Source: DATBSK01 sp964501785 (GTDB taxonomy: Bacteria; Actinomycetota; Acidimicrobiia; IMCC26256; PALSA-555). From it: DNA of 64,000 bases. Where the stretch lies: positions 1 to 64,000 of the forward strand of contig CAZCUD010000015.1 in the NCBI GenBank assembly GCA_964501785.1, in the 5' to 3' direction. Below, piece by piece: positions 7,289 through 16,932 of this stretch. A model generated the notes under the pieces. That model worked only from the letters and a program-made list of their open reading frames with translations, made no database searches and was not told the DNA's origin. The translations under genes were made by a program, and so were the position numbers. The first letter of the stretch is position 1, and the number at the start of each line of letters is the position of its first letter.

Positions 7289-8818
7289 ATGGCAGTCGCC
7301 GAGGACGCGCGGCCGCGTCGCGGAACCCTCACCGAGGGGCCGATCCCGTTGCGCGTCGTCCCCGACGTGCGCAGCGGACAGGAAGGGCGCGGCAGCAGCG
7401 GCCTCCGCGCGCTCCTCGTGGGCGTCGACGCGCTGGGGGCGATCCTCGCGTGGTCGATCGCGGTCCTGCTGGTGCTGCAGTCGGGCCCGACGTCCGCGCG
7501 CTTCGCAGTGGTGGCGCTCGCCGTCGCCGCGACGCTGGCGGCGACAGCCGTGCAGAAGCTGTACCTGGCCCGCGTCGCCGCGGTTCGGGCGGTCGAGCTG
7601 GTTCGCCTCATGCGGGCGACGGGGGTGTCCGTGGCCGGCGCGTACCTCGGAGCGGTCATCACCGGCATCTCCCTCCCGATCCCGATCGCTGCCCTCGCGG
7701 CGCTGCTCACCTTCGTGCTGCTCGCGACCGGTCGCTCGTTCTACGACGGCTGGCTCAAGGCGGAGCGCACCCGGGGTCGGTTCCTGCGGCCGCTCCTCAT
7801 CGTCGGCGCCAACGCCGACGCGGCCGACCTGAACCGCCTGCTCTCCAACCACCCCGAGCTCGGCTTCCGGGTGGCGGGGTACCTCGGTGACGCCGACGAT
7901 GCCGAGGACTGGATCGGGGTCCCGCGCGTCGCGGGACTCGATGACGTCTGCCAGTCGGTGCGCGACGCCGGCGTCAACGGAGTGCTCGTCGCGGCCAGCG
8001 CGCTGAGCGCGGAGCAGCTCAACGACGTGAGTCGCGAGCTGCTCTGCAACGGCATCCACGTCCACGTGTCGAGCGGGCTCAAGGGCATCGCCCCGCACCG
8101 CGTCCGCCACCTGCCCTTCGCGCACGAGCCGCTCTTCTACCTCGAGCCCATCACGCTCTCCCCCTGGCAGCTCGCAGCGAAGCGGACGATGGACCTCGTG
8201 TGCTCGGCCGTCATGCTCCTGATCGCGAGCCCCCTGCTCGGCATCGCCGCACTGGCGATCAAGCTCGACGACGGAGGGCCGGTGATCTTCCGCCAGCAGC
8301 GGGTCGGCCGGGACGGTCGCTCGTTCTGGATCTTCAAGCTGCGGACCATGAGCCCCGATGCCGAGCACCGGCTCGACGAGCTCGCGGGCGCCAACGAGCG
8401 GGTCGGTGGCCCCCTGTTCAAGGTGTCCGACGACCCCCGCCGCACGCGCGCGGGCCGCGTGCTCGAACGACTCAGCATCGACGAGCTCCCGCAGCTGTGG
8501 AACGTGCTGCGCGGGGAGATGAGCCTGGTCGGGCCCCGTCCGGCGCTCCCGTCGGAGGTCGAGCAGTTCGACACCGACCTGCTCATCCGCCTCAGCGTGC
8601 CGCCCGGGGTGACCGGGCTGTGGCAGGTCGAGGCCCGCGACAACCCGTCGTTCTACGCCTATCGGCGCCTCGACATCTTCTACGTCGAGAACTGGTCGGT
8701 GCTCCTCGACGTGAGCATCCTGCTCGGGACCGCCCGGGTGCTGCTCATGCGCTTCCTGCGGCCCGATCGAGCGCGCTCCTCGGATGCGCTCGACCCCGCG
8801 CCGGTCCGCCCGGTCTGA
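7289..8818 (+). CDS. exopolysaccharide polyprenyl glycosylphosphotransferase (initiating sugar transferase)
   Basis: A 509-residue membrane enzyme of the WbaP/CpsE type that moves a sugar-1-phosphate onto undecaprenyl or decaprenyl phosphate, the first step of repeat-unit assembly. It has N-terminal hydrophobic helices, a Rossmann-like middle domain (PLLIVGANADAADLNRLL) and a C-terminal bacterial sugar transferase domain from about residue 295 (KRTMDLVCSAVMLL, FKLRTM, SIDELPQLWNVLRGEMSLVGPRP). The start is GTGGTGATG; the ATG at 7289 is preferred. It probably initiates the glycan made by the neighbouring glycosyltransferases. Confidence 0.9.
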   Translation: MAVAEDARPRRGTLTEGPIPLRVVPDVRSGQEGRGSSGLRALLVGVDALGAILAWSIAVLLVLQSGPTSARFAVVALAVAATLAATAVQKLYLARVAAVRAVELVRLMRATGVSVAGAYLGAVITGISLPIPIAALAALLTFVLLATGRSFYDGWLKAERTRGRFLRPLLIVGANADAADLNRLLSNHPELGFRVAGYLGDADDAEDWIGVPRVAGLDDVCQSVRDAGVNGVLVAASALSAEQLNDVSRELLCNGIHVHVSSGLKGIAPHRVRHLPFAHEPLFYLEPITLSPWQLAAKRTMDLVCSAVMLLIASPLLGIAALAIKLDDGGPVIFRQQRVGRDGRSFWIFKLRTMSPDAEHRLDELAGANERVGGPLFKVSDDPRRTRAGRVLERLSIDELPQLWNVLRGEMSLVGPRPALPSEVEQFDTDLLIRLSVPPGVTGLWQVEARDNPSFYAYRRLDIFYVENWSVLLDVSILLGTARVLLMRFLRPDRARSSDALDPAPVRPV

Positions 8819-8835
8819 GCGGCCCGTCGACGCGA

Positions 8836-10638
8836 TCAGGGCAGGCGCGCGAGCTCCGCGAGCCGGGCGAAGGTCGGACTCGTTCGCAGCAGCTCCTCGA
8901 ACGTGCCGCTCGCGGCCAGGCGCCCGTGCTCGAGCATGAAGACCCGGTCGCAGTTCTTGACGGTCGAGAGGCGGTGGGCGATGACGAGCATCGTCATCTC
9001 GCCGTGCAACGTGGCGATCATCGCCGACAGCTCGGCTTCGGTGGCGTTGTCGAGGGCCGAGGTCGCCTCGTCGAGGACCAGCACCCCCGGGTCGGTGTAG
9101 AACGCCCGGGCGATGCCGAGGCGCTGCCGCTGCCCCCCGGACAGGCGCACACCCCGCTCGCCCGTGAAGGTGTCGAGGCCCTCGGGGAGTCCCGCGACGA
9201 AGTCGGCGAGCTGGGCTCGCTCGATCGCCGACGTGACCCGCGCCTCGTCGATCTCGTCGGGGGGCACGCCGAACGCCACGTTGTCGCGCAACGTCGCGTC
9301 CAGCAGGTAGACCTCTTGGGGTACGAGTCCGATCTGGTGCTGCCACCCCTCGAGGTCGTCGCCGATGTCCACGCCGTCGACGCGGATGCTGCCCGACAAG
9401 GGCCGATGGAGCCCGAGGACGAGGTCGACGAGCGTGCTCTTGCCGGCACCGGAGGTCCCGACGATCGCGACCGACTCCCCGCGAGCGATCGTCAGGGAGA
9501 CGTCGTCGAGCACGAGCGACGGCGACGTCTCGTAGCGGAACGACAGGTGCTCGACGGTGAGCGAATGATCCAGACGAGGCACCGCCGATCCTGCTCGCGC
9601 CGGTCGCTCGTCAGCGATCGCCGTCTCGAGCTCGTCGATGTCCGCGCGCACGATCTCCACCGAGGCGAGCCCGGTCAGGAAGGTGGTGGTCGACGAGACG
9701 AACCGGTACAGGGTCGGCAGGAGTCGGAACCCCGCCGCGATGAACAGCCCCAGCACCGCGATGGCGTCCTCCTCACCGACCAGGGCGAGCACCAGCGCGA
9801 GCAGGCCCCCGCCGAGGATGAACGCGGTCTCGAGGTACTGACGGGGGAGCTCGGCGTAGAACTGGAAGCGGCGCTCGACCTCGGCGGTGCGATCCTTGTA
9901 GCCGGCGAGCTGGTCGACGAAGTAGGGCTGGCGGTTGCCGACGATCACCTCCTTGACGCCGCCGAGCGGCTGCTGGATCGCCTTGTAGCTCTCCGCGTTG
10001 AGCTCCTGGTACTGGTACCCGAGCGCGTGAGCCCGACGGTTGATCACGCGCTGGTACACGAGGATGATCACGAGGAAGTACAGGGCAGAGCCGATCGCGA
10101 TCAGGGGCTGGAGGGCGAGCAACACGATCGTGATTCCGACGATCACCGCGCCCTCGGTCGCGACGCTGACGCTCGGACCGATCGACCGGGAGAACGCCTC
10201 CTTCGCCGCGCTCTCGAGCGTGCGGACGAGCTCGGCCGAGTTGCGCCGGAGGTGGTAGCGGTACGGCGCGCGCAGGTACAGGTCGAGCAGCCTGGTGGCG
10301 AGCCGGGCCTCGCTCTGGAGCGTGAACCCGAGCGTCCACCAGCGCAGGGCGATCGTGAGCAGGGTGCGCAGGGCGAAGGCACTGATGACGGCAACCGCGA
10401 GGATCAACTCGACCTGGTCCTGCCCGGGGTTGCCGAGCAGGTCGGAGACCCTCTCCACCGTCCCGCCGGCCTGCTCGACGCTCTTGGACGTCGTGAGCAG
10501 CTCGAGCAACGGCAGCACGAGCCCGAGTCCGATGATCTCCAGCGCGGCCACGACGACCGACCCCGCGAGCGCGAGGAGGAGCCGCCGTCGCGCGCCGCGA
10601 TCGAGCAACGACAGCATCTGTCGCAGCGATCGACGCAC
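8836..10638 (-). CDS. ABC transporter, fused permease and ATP-binding protein
   Basis: A 600-residue type I ABC half-transporter with six predicted membrane helices in the first 320 residues and a nucleotide-binding domain behind. Walker A is GTSGAGKST with K400, the signature motif is LSGGQRQR, and Walker B is VLVLDEATSALD. The nearest relatives by layout are lipid-linked oligosaccharide flippases (PglK-like) and other exporters. Its position among glycosyltransferases suggests it moves a lipid-linked glycan. GTG start at 10638, divergent from the GT4 gene at 10662 with only 23 bases between. Confidence 0.87.
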   Translation of the reverse strand: MRRSLRQMLSLLDRGARRRLLLALAGSVVVAALEIIGLGLVLPLLELLTTSKSVEQAGGTVERVSDLLGNPGQDQVELILAVAVISAFALRTLLTIALRWWTLGFTLQSEARLATRLLDLYLRAPYRYHLRRNSAELVRTLESAAKEAFSRSIGPSVSVATEGAVIVGITIVLLALQPLIAIGSALYFLVIILVYQRVINRRAHALGYQYQELNAESYKAIQQPLGGVKEVIVGNRQPYFVDQLAGYKDRTAEVERRFQFYAELPRQYLETAFILGGGLLALVLALVGEEDAIAVLGLFIAAGFRLLPTLYRFVSSTTTFLTGLASVEIVRADIDELETAIADERPARAGSAVPRLDHSLTVEHLSFRYETSPSLVLDDVSLTIARGESVAIVGTSGAGKSTLVDLVLGLHRPLSGSIRVDGVDIGDDLEGWQHQIGLVPQEVYLLDATLRDNVAFGVPPDEIDEARVTSAIERAQLADFVAGLPEGLDTFTGERGVRLSGGQRQRLGIARAFYTDPGVLVLDEATSALDNATEAELSAMIATLHGEMTMLVIAHRLSTVKNCDRVFMLEHGRLAASGTFEELLRTSPTFARLAELARLP

Positions 10639-10649
10639 CGGAGCAACCG

Positions 10650-10655
10650 TACTGT
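10650..10655 (+). promoter_or_regulatory. -10 box TACTGT, leaderless promoter of GT4 gene
   Basis: TACTGT is six bases from the GTG at 10662, inside the 23-base divergent gap, so there is no room for a conventional leader. Confidence 0.55.
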
Positions 10656-10661
10656 CGGGGC

Positions 10662-11798
10662 GTGCGCGTGAGCCGACAGACGACCGGCATCGTGCACCAG
10701 CTTGATCCCACACGGCCCGTGCCCGGCGGCATCGACACCGTCGTCGCGGGGATCGTCCGCTACTCGCCCGACGACGTCGGGCTCGTCGTCATCGGAGCGG
10801 ACCGCTCGGGGGAGCGCGCTCGTCGACTCGGAGCGGTCGAGCCCGTCTCGCTGGACGGGCGCACGATCGGCTTCCTCCCGGTGACGCGCCTCGGCGGGGG
10901 TGGGCGGTCCGGGCTCTTCCCCGAGACGCTCAAGCTGGCCTTCGGGATCTGGCGGCACCGGCGTCGCATCGTCGCAGCGGTCGACCGGCTCCAGGTGCAC
11001 CGGTCGGAGACCGGGCTCGTCGCGGCGTGGCTGCTGCGCAGGCTCCCGCGCGTGCAGTGCATCCACGGTGACAGCGCCCGCGCGCTCCGCGAGCGCACGG
11101 GCTCCTACTGGCGCTTCCTGCGGGGTCTGCACCTGCGCGTCGAGCGGGCCTCGGTGCGCAGGGCGCGCCGGACGTTCGTGTTCAGTCGCAGTGGCGCCGA
11201 ACGCCTGCGCTCGGTGTGCGAGCGCGTGGAGTACCTGCCCACGTGGTTCGACCCGTCGCGTGTGCAGACCCGCCTCGAACCGACGGACAGCCCGGCGAGG
11301 GCGCTCTGGGTCGGACGCTTCGAGGAGGAGAAGGACCCCCTGCTCGCGCTCGCCGCGCTCGAGGCGTTCATCGAGCGGGTGGAGGGGCGCGCCGCCCGCA
11401 TGCTCGGGGGCGGCGCGCTCCTCGAGGCAACCCAGCGCGCACGCGGCTCCGCGGCGGTCGAGCTCGCCGGACCCGTCGACGTCGACGCGGTCGCCTCCGC
11501 GATGGCGGACGCCGACGTCTTCCTCATGACGTCCCGGTTCGAGGGCAGCCCGGTGGTCATGAGCGAGTCGCTCGCCGCGGGCACGCCGGTGGTCGCGACC
11601 GCCGAGAGCGACCCCGACGAGCGGATCGTCGACGGGGACAACGGCTTCGGGTCGGTGGCGCGGACGCCGGAGGCCCTCGCCGCCGCGATGGAGCAGGCAC
11701 TGACCGTCGATCGCCGCGCGTGCGTCGACTCGGTCCGCGACCTCGCCGCGCCCGCGATCGTCCCCCGCTTGTTCGCCGGGCCCCTCGACGTTGCCTAG
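10662..11798 (+). CDS. glycosyltransferase family 4 protein
   Basis: A 378-residue GT-B retaining glycosyltransferase. The N-terminal domain begins with TTGIVHQLDPTRPVPGGIDT. The C-terminal Glycos_transf_1 domain contains RALWVGRFEEEKDPLLAL and the nucleotide-sugar-binding pattern around FEGSPVVMSESLAAGTPVVA, with the usual Glu of the family. No signal peptide, so it acts on the cytoplasmic face. Donor and acceptor cannot be predicted. It converges with the WecG-type transferase, whose stop codon it overlaps by four bases. Confidence 0.88.
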   Translation: MRVSRQTTGIVHQLDPTRPVPGGIDTVVAGIVRYSPDDVGLVVIGADRSGERARRLGAVEPVSLDGRTIGFLPVTRLGGGGRSGLFPETLKLAFGIWRHRRRIVAAVDRLQVHRSETGLVAAWLLRRLPRVQCIHGDSARALRERTGSYWRFLRGLHLRVERASVRRARRTFVFSRSGAERLRSVCERVEYLPTWFDPSRVQTRLEPTDSPARALWVGRFEEEKDPLLALAALEAFIERVEGRAARMLGGGALLEATQRARGSAAVELAGPVDVDAVASAMADADVFLMTSRFEGSPVVMSESLAAGTPVVATAESDPDERIVDGDNGFGSVARTPEALAAAMEQALTVDRRACVDSVRDLAAPAIVPRLFAGPLDVA

Positions 11799-12571
11799 CG
11801 CGCGCGACGCGCGCAGCGCGCGCGGCGCAGCTCGCGGATCGCGATGCCCGAGAACGCGATGTCGTCGACCAGGTAGCGCCGAGCGAGCCGGCCGGGCTCC
11901 TGAGCGAGCCGGTACAGCCACTCGAGCCCGCCGCGCTGCATCCAGCGCGGGGCGCGCCGCTTGGTGCCGGCGAGCAGGTCGACCGTGCCTCCCACGGCCA
12001 GGCCGACGATCGCGGGCAAGGCCTCGGCCCGCCGCCAGAACCAGACCTCCTGCTTCGGTGCGCCGAGGAACACGAAGAGCAGGTCGGGCGTCGAATCGCG
12101 GATCGCGGCCAGCGCCGCGGCCTCGGCGGCGCTCGGCTCGCCGAGGTCGACCTCCGGCGCCGCCGACCCGACGATCGCAAGCCGCGGATGGAGGCCACGC
12201 ACGCGTTCGACGGCCGCGGCGAGCACGTCGGGCGCGCCACCGAAGAAGAAGACGGACCTCCCGTCGCGCTCGGCTCGTGCGAGCACGGCCCGGGTCAGGT
12301 CGACGCCCGCGACCCGGGCGGGCAGCGGTGTGCGCAGCAGTCGTGCGAGGAGCACGAGGGGCGCCCCGTCGGCGACGCGCAGCGACGCGCGCGCGTACGC
12401 GTCCCGCAGCTCGGGATCGCGCTCGAGCTGCACCAGGTGGTCGACGTTCGGCGTGACGACAAGGGCGCGCTCACCCCGCTCGACGAGCGTGAAGACGTCT
12501 TCGACCGCTTCCTCGGGCGTGCACGCATCGACCTCGGTCGCTCCGAGGCGCACCTGGCGTCGATCACGCAT
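11795..12571 (-). CDS. WecG/TagA/CpsF family glycosyltransferase
   Basis: A 258-residue GT26-type transferase, a family that adds ManNAc-like sugars to polyprenyl-linked acceptors. Family landmarks are TPNVDHLVQLERD with the conserved Asp, the ADGAPLVLLARLL segment, FFGGAPDVL and the GAPKQEVW motif. The ATG at 12571 overlaps the end of the upstream GT4 gene by eight bases. It is the last gene of a minus-strand operon (15179 to 11795) of Wzz-like protein, methyltransferase, GT4 and this enzyme. The C-terminus is strongly basic, which fits membrane association. Confidence 0.88.
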   Translation of the reverse strand: MRDRRQVRLGATEVDACTPEEAVEDVFTLVERGERALVVTPNVDHLVQLERDPELRDAYARASLRVADGAPLVLLARLLRTPLPARVAGVDLTRAVLARAERDGRSVFFFGGAPDVLAAAVERVRGLHPRLAIVGSAAPEVDLGEPSAAEAAALAAIRDSTPDLLFVFLGAPKQEVWFWRRAEALPAIVGLAVGGTVDLLAGTKRRAPRWMQRGGLEWLYRLAQEPGRLARRYLVDDIAFSGIAIRELRRARCARRAR

Positions 12572-13637
12572 CGCCGGCCGCCTTCGCGACGAGCGACTCG
12601 TACAGCGCGGCGAACTCGGTTGCGCGCGCCGCCCAGGAGTACGAGCGGGCGTGCGCGACCGTGGAACGGCCGTCCGTCTGCCTCGTCGCTCGGCCGATCG
12701 CCGCGACCAGGGCGGCCGGGTCAGCACAGTCGACGAGCTCGACGGTCGTGCCGGCCGTCAGTGCCCGGAAGGGCGGGATGCGGGACGCGACGATCGGCCG
12801 ACCGGTGGCCATCGCCTCGACGAGCGTGATGCCGAAGCCCTCGCGACGGCTGGGCAGGACGATCGCCGACGCGGCGCGCAGGCGTTCGACCACCGCGGCG
12901 CGGGGGAGCGAGCCGGTCAGCTCGACGGGGAGCCCTTCGAAGCCGCGGCGCAGCTCCTCCACGTACGCCGGCTCCCCCGTGCCGATGACGACGAGCCGGA
13001 GCCGCCGGTCCTGATGCAGCACAGGCGCGAGGAGGTCGATGCCCTTGTTGGGCGCCAGCCGACCGAAGTAGACGAGTGGGCCGTCCGGCGAGGGCGGATC
13101 GTCCGCGATCGCGAGGAAGTCGTCGACATCGACCGGGTTCTCGATGAGCCGCGCCTGGGGGAGCTCCGAGACCCTGGAGTAGTCGTGCTCGGAGTCGGCG
13201 ATGACGACGCGGCATCGTCGCAGCGCGGGGAGGTACACCGTGCGCCAGGCGAGTCGCTTCGTCCACGCGTGCTCGTCGGTGTGGAAGACGAGCCCGTGGG
13301 TGCTGAGCACGGTCGGCGCCGTGCGCGCTCGCGCGCGCCGGGGCAGATCGAGTCCGAACCGGAGGTCGTGGAAGTGGACGACGTCGGCGGCGCGCAGCAG
13401 CTCGCGGGCTGCGCCACGGACGCACCGGGCGGTCTGGAGCCGATCGGGACCCCAGGTCGCGACGCGCAGCACGGGGATCTCGGGTGGGGGCGCGTCGCCA
13501 CTGGGGTGCCGGTCGGTGCACAGCACCGATGACTCGATGCCCAACGGGCGCGTGTGACGAGCGAGGCTCGCGATGAACTGCTCGGTGCCGCCGGCGTGCG
13601 GATGGAAGTTGCGGGAGACGTGCAGGACGCGCGTCAC
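12564..13637 (-). CDS. glycosyltransferase family 4 protein
   Basis: A 357-residue GT-B glycosyltransferase. The start TRVLHVSRNFHPHAGGTEQ is typical of the GT4 N-domain, and the C-domain has GPLVYFGRLAPNKGIDLL and SRREGFGITLVEAMATGRP with the paired glutamates. The GTG start overlaps the stop of the upstream methyltransferase (GTGA). It shares only family-level similarity with the GT4 at 10662, so it probably adds a different sugar to the same chain. Confidence 0.88.
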   Translation of the reverse strand: MTRVLHVSRNFHPHAGGTEQFIASLARHTRPLGIESSVLCTDRHPSGDAPPPEIPVLRVATWGPDRLQTARCVRGAARELLRAADVVHFHDLRFGLDLPRRARARTAPTVLSTHGLVFHTDEHAWTKRLAWRTVYLPALRRCRVVIADSEHDYSRVSELPQARLIENPVDVDDFLAIADDPPSPDGPLVYFGRLAPNKGIDLLAPVLHQDRRLRLVVIGTGEPAYVEELRRGFEGLPVELTGSLPRAAVVERLRAASAIVLPSRREGFGITLVEAMATGRPIVASRIPPFRALTAGTTVELVDCADPAALVAAIGRATRQTDGRSTVAHARSYSWAARATEFAALYESLVAKAAGDA

Positions 13638-14371
13638 CGTGCGCGACCGACCATCACGAGGTTCTCGCCTCGCTTCCACGGCAGCGCGCCCACGGCGCGG
13701 GAGACGACGCGGTGCAGAGGGAGCAGCACGGCTCGCTGGGCGGCCGCGGGCACGGCGACCGGGTAGGGGACGTCCCACCAGAGGTCCGATCCGCAGCGAG
13801 CGACGTCGAACCCCGCGGCCGTGACGTGGTCGACCCAGGTCGCAGGCTCGAGGAGCGACGTGTGCGTCTCGTCGCGATCGCCGAACCACGTCCCGAGCTC
13901 ACGCTTGCGCCGCGCGCCCGTGCCGACGAGGTTGGGCACCGAGAGCACGAGGTAGCCGCCGTCGGTCACCGCTCGGCGGATCTCGCCGAGTGCCGCAGCC
14001 GGATCGTCGACGTGCTCCAGGACGTCGAGGGCGGTGACGGCGGCGAGCGCGCCCCGTCGAACCGGGAGGCGCTCCGCCGAACCGACGACGACGTCGAGCC
14101 GTTGCTCGAGTCGCAGACGACGCGCGCCGAACTCCGAGATGTCGATCGTGATCGCCTCGAGTCCTTGGTCGCGCGCCGCTCGGGCGAGCCAGCCCAGCCC
14201 GGCACCGAGGTCGACGATCGGCAGGCTGGGGTCGACCCGACGTCGCAACCAGCGCGCCCAGTACTGCTCGCGGGTCAGTCGGGGCAGTCGGCGCGCCAGA
14301 TCGTCACCGTAGGTCGCGCGGTAGTACTCCTCGTCGTAGGCGGCGCGCCCTGGGTCAGCGCCAGGAGTCAT
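13634..14371 (-). CDS. class I SAM-dependent methyltransferase
   Basis: A 245-residue methyltransferase with the SAM loop VDLGAGLGWLARAARD near residue 50 and the post-motif region LAAVTALDVLEHVDDPAAALGEI. Position between glycosyltransferases suggests methylation of a sugar or of a lipid-linked intermediate, but nothing in the sequence fixes the substrate. The ATG start overlaps the Wzz-like gene by 17 bases. An upstream extension of the frame is arginine-rich and out of character, so it is not used. Confidence 0.8.
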   Translation of the reverse strand: MTPGADPGRAAYDEEYYRATYGDDLARRLPRLTREQYWARWLRRRVDPSLPIVDLGAGLGWLARAARDQGLEAITIDISEFGARRLRLEQRLDVVVGSAERLPVRRGALAAVTALDVLEHVDDPAAALGEIRRAVTDGGYLVLSVPNLVGTGARRKRELGTWFGDRDETHTSLLEPATWVDHVTAAGFDVARCGSDLWWDVPYPVAVPAAAQRAVLLPLHRVVSRAVGALPWKRGENLVMVGRAR

Positions 14372-15179
14372 CGCGCGCGGTGATGGCCTGCGGTGGGGCG
14401 CTCCACCGCACCTTGGGCCGGCGTCGCCAGTCGACGAGCAGCAGGATGATGAACGCCGCCATCGCGGCGATGACGCCCGCCGTGACGCCGGCACGCGCCG
14501 CGTCGGGCACCCTCGACTCCTCTTCGGGCGCCCGCACCGACACGACGTCGGCGTCCTGGGCCTCCCGCAGCGCGAGGTTCGCCGCGTCGAGCTCGTCCCG
14601 CGCCGCGTTGAGGTCGTCGAGGGTGCGGGCCGCGTTGCCCTCGAGCTCGGCATGGCGGGCGGACCCGTCGGCACCGTTGGCGGCCTCGTACTCCGCGAGC
14701 GCCGCGGTCGCCTCGTCGTACGACTCGGAGGCGGCATCGACGGCGCGCTGCTGACGAGCCACGTCCTTCTCGGCCACCACGATCAGTGCCTCTCGAGACG
14801 CGACGCGCAGCACCTCGCGGGACGCTTCCGGGTCGGTCGACTCGTAGGCGACCTCGACGTTGGCGGTGGAGCTGACCCGCTCCGACGTCAACCCGGACGC
14901 CACGTCGGCCTCCGACTCCCCGCTCGCCTCGGCCGCAGCGCGGGTGACCCGGGGCAGCCCGAGCGCCGCCTGGTAGTTGTCGGCCAGCGGACGCAGCAGG
15001 TAGTCGGGCACGTCGGCCGGCAGGATCTGGTTGACGAACACCGCCGCGCGCGTCTTGTAGGTGGGATCCCTCCGGTACGACAGGTATGCCGCGACGCCGG
15101 CCGCGACGAGCACCACGACGACGACGAAGAGGATGCCGCGCCACGACGGGCGGTAGCGGACGAACGTGGAGATCTCCAT
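14355..15179 (-). CDS. Wzz-like chain-length determinant / polysaccharide co-polymerase
   Basis: A 274-residue membrane protein with the PCP topology: helix at about 17-40 (ILFVVVVVLVAAGVAAYL), an extracytoplasmic region rich in predicted coiled coil (about 115-215), and a second helix at about 238-258 (GVTAGVIAAMAAFIILLLV). The N-terminal YKTRAAVFVNQ stretch after helix 1 is typical of Wzz domains. It would set chain length together with the divergent polymerase/ligase-like gene at 15257. The first gene of its operon; a GAGG site precedes the ATG. Confidence 0.8.
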   Translation of the reverse strand: MEISTFVRYRPSWRGILFVVVVVLVAAGVAAYLSYRRDPTYKTRAAVFVNQILPADVPDYLLRPLADNYQAALGLPRVTRAAAEASGESEADVASGLTSERVSSTANVEVAYESTDPEASREVLRVASREALIVVAEKDVARQQRAVDAASESYDEATAALAEYEAANGADGSARHAELEGNAARTLDDLNAARDELDAANLALREAQDADVVSVRAPEEESRVPDAARAGVTAGVIAAMAAFIILLLVDWRRRPKVRWSAPPQAITARDDSWR

Positions 15180-15243
15180 CGGCAGCCTCGCGCGCACGTG
15201 AACCGGAAGATCCGAACGTCGAGGGCGCGACGACGTCGAAGGG

Positions 15244-15249
15244 TACCAT
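15244..15249 (+). promoter_or_regulatory. -10 box TACCAT, leaderless promoter of O-antigen ligase-like gene
   Basis: TACCAT is separated from the GTG at 15257 by seven bases. Confidence 0.5.
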
Positions 15250-15256
15250 CGCGCTC

Positions 15257-16729
15257 GTGCTGGGCTCGCGCACCTCGGACGAGAGCTGGCAGCACCCCCC
15301 CGGCAGCGACCCCTCCGACGGTCGTGACGACGCCGCGATCCGCATCCCGCTCGCGCTCATCGCGCTCTTGCTCCTCGTCGCGGTGGCGATCGGCATCGCG
15401 GTCGCCACCGGGCCCCAGGTGTCGCAGGAGCAGCTCCTGCTCGGTCTCGGTGTGGTGGCCGGCGTCGCCTTCGCGCTGGTCGCGCTGAACCGCTTCTGGT
15501 GGCTCATCCTCGTGCTGTTCACGATCCGGGCGAGCCTCGACGTGCTCAAGCCGACCGACTCCGGTGGTGGACTCGAGGCGGGGACCATCGTCGGCGTCGT
15601 CTTCCTCGCGGCCGCCGCGGTGTGGCTGTTCGTGCAGTGGCGCAGCGGCGAGCTGCTGCCGATCTCCGGAGCGTCGGTCGCGCTCCTGGGGCTCGCCGCG
15701 GCGTTCGTGCTGTCGACGCCCGGCGCCCAGCTGCCGTTCGAGAGCGTGCAGACCGCCATGAAGCTCGTCGCGGTGGCGGTGATGTTCGTCGTCCTCGAGC
15801 AGGTCTTCAGCCGCAACCCCGAGCGGATCGTCAGCCTCCTCGTCGCGACGTTCGCCTCGTTGATCGTGCCGGCCGTCGTCGGGATCACCCAGATCGGACG
15901 GGCCGACGAGGGCACCGTGCCCGGCGCGATCGAGATCGGGCGCATCGAGGGCACGTTCGTGCACCCGAACATGTTCGCGGCCTACCTCGTGATCATCGGC
16001 TTGCTCGCCGTGTCCCTGATCCCGCACCTGCCGCGCTGGCGCCCGGCGCTCGTCGCCGTCGTGATCGTCGTGCTCCCGCTGCTGATCCTGACGTATGCCC
16101 GCGGCGCATGGATCGGCTGCTACGTCGGGCTCGTGTTCATCGGCCTGGCGCAGAGCCGCCTGCTGCTCATCGGGGTGTTCGTCGTGACGATCGTCGTCGC
16201 ACTCGCCGTGCCGTCGGTCACCGACCGCCTGAGCGACCTCGACATCGCGCAGACCCGGCGGGCCGACCAGGTCGACGCCAACTCGGCCGAGTGGCGCGTC
16301 GACTACTGGCGCGAGGTGCTGCCGATGGTCGAGGACAGCCCCGTCACCGGGATCGGTGCGGGCATGATCCCGTACGAGACCCCCGAGGCGGCCCCGGCCC
16401 ACAGCGCGTTCGTCGACGTGATCGTCGAGACCGGCGCCCTCGGCGTCGCCACCCTGGCCTGGGTCGTGGTCGCGCTCTGGATCGGGCTCGTGCGGGCAGG
16501 GCGTCGGCTGACGAGCGGCCCGCCGCGGGGTCTCACCGTGGGCGCCGCCGCGATCGGGCTGGCGATCCTGGTCCAGCTGTTCTCGGAGAGCCTGCTCACC
16601 CAGCCGGCGATCCTCTGGTACGCCGTGGGCCCGATCGCGTGGTCGATCACCGCCGGGCGGCGCCTCGCCGCGGCCAGGTCGGCGCCGCCGACCCCGTCGG
16701 CCGTCCCGGCCATCGGTCGCCCCGGCTGA
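15257..16729 (+). CDS. O-antigen ligase/polymerase family membrane protein
   Basis: A 490-residue polytopic protein with about ten to twelve hydrophobic segments and the Wzy_C/WaaL landmarks GTFVHPNMFAAYL and YARGAWIG, followed by a periplasmic-type loop containing WRVDYWREVLPMVEDSP. This family either polymerises repeat units (Wzy) or transfers chains to an acceptor (WaaL); the two cannot be separated by sequence alone. The neighbouring Wzz-like gene favours a Wzy-type role. GTG start chosen from the -10 spacing and the hydrophilic start before the first helix. Confidence 0.85.
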   Translation: MLGSRTSDESWQHPPGSDPSDGRDDAAIRIPLALIALLLLVAVAIGIAVATGPQVSQEQLLLGLGVVAGVAFALVALNRFWWLILVLFTIRASLDVLKPTDSGGGLEAGTIVGVVFLAAAAVWLFVQWRSGELLPISGASVALLGLAAAFVLSTPGAQLPFESVQTAMKLVAVAVMFVVLEQVFSRNPERIVSLLVATFASLIVPAVVGITQIGRADEGTVPGAIEIGRIEGTFVHPNMFAAYLVIIGLLAVSLIPHLPRWRPALVAVVIVVLPLLILTYARGAWIGCYVGLVFIGLAQSRLLLIGVFVVTIVVALAVPSVTDRLSDLDIAQTRRADQVDANSAEWRVDYWREVLPMVEDSPVTGIGAGMIPYETPEAAPAHSAFVDVIVETGALGVATLAWVVVALWIGLVRAGRRLTSGPPRGLTVGAAAIGLAILVQLFSESLLTQPAILWYAVGPIAWSITAGRRLAAARSAPPTPSAVPAIGRPG

Positions 16730-16932
16730 GCCCCCCCGGCTGACCTCCCCGGCTGAGCGCCGCGGCCCGCGCCGGGCCTTCCGCCCGCACGGCCCGCCCG
16801 TGCCCTCACCGCACGGTCCGGTCTTCGTTGGGCGTCCGTTCGGCCCGAATTGGCCACGGAGAGTGATATTCGTCCTCACGTTGAGTGGTCGTCTGCCGAT
16901 ACCTCCTGTGGAGCGGAGCTCGGGAGGCGACC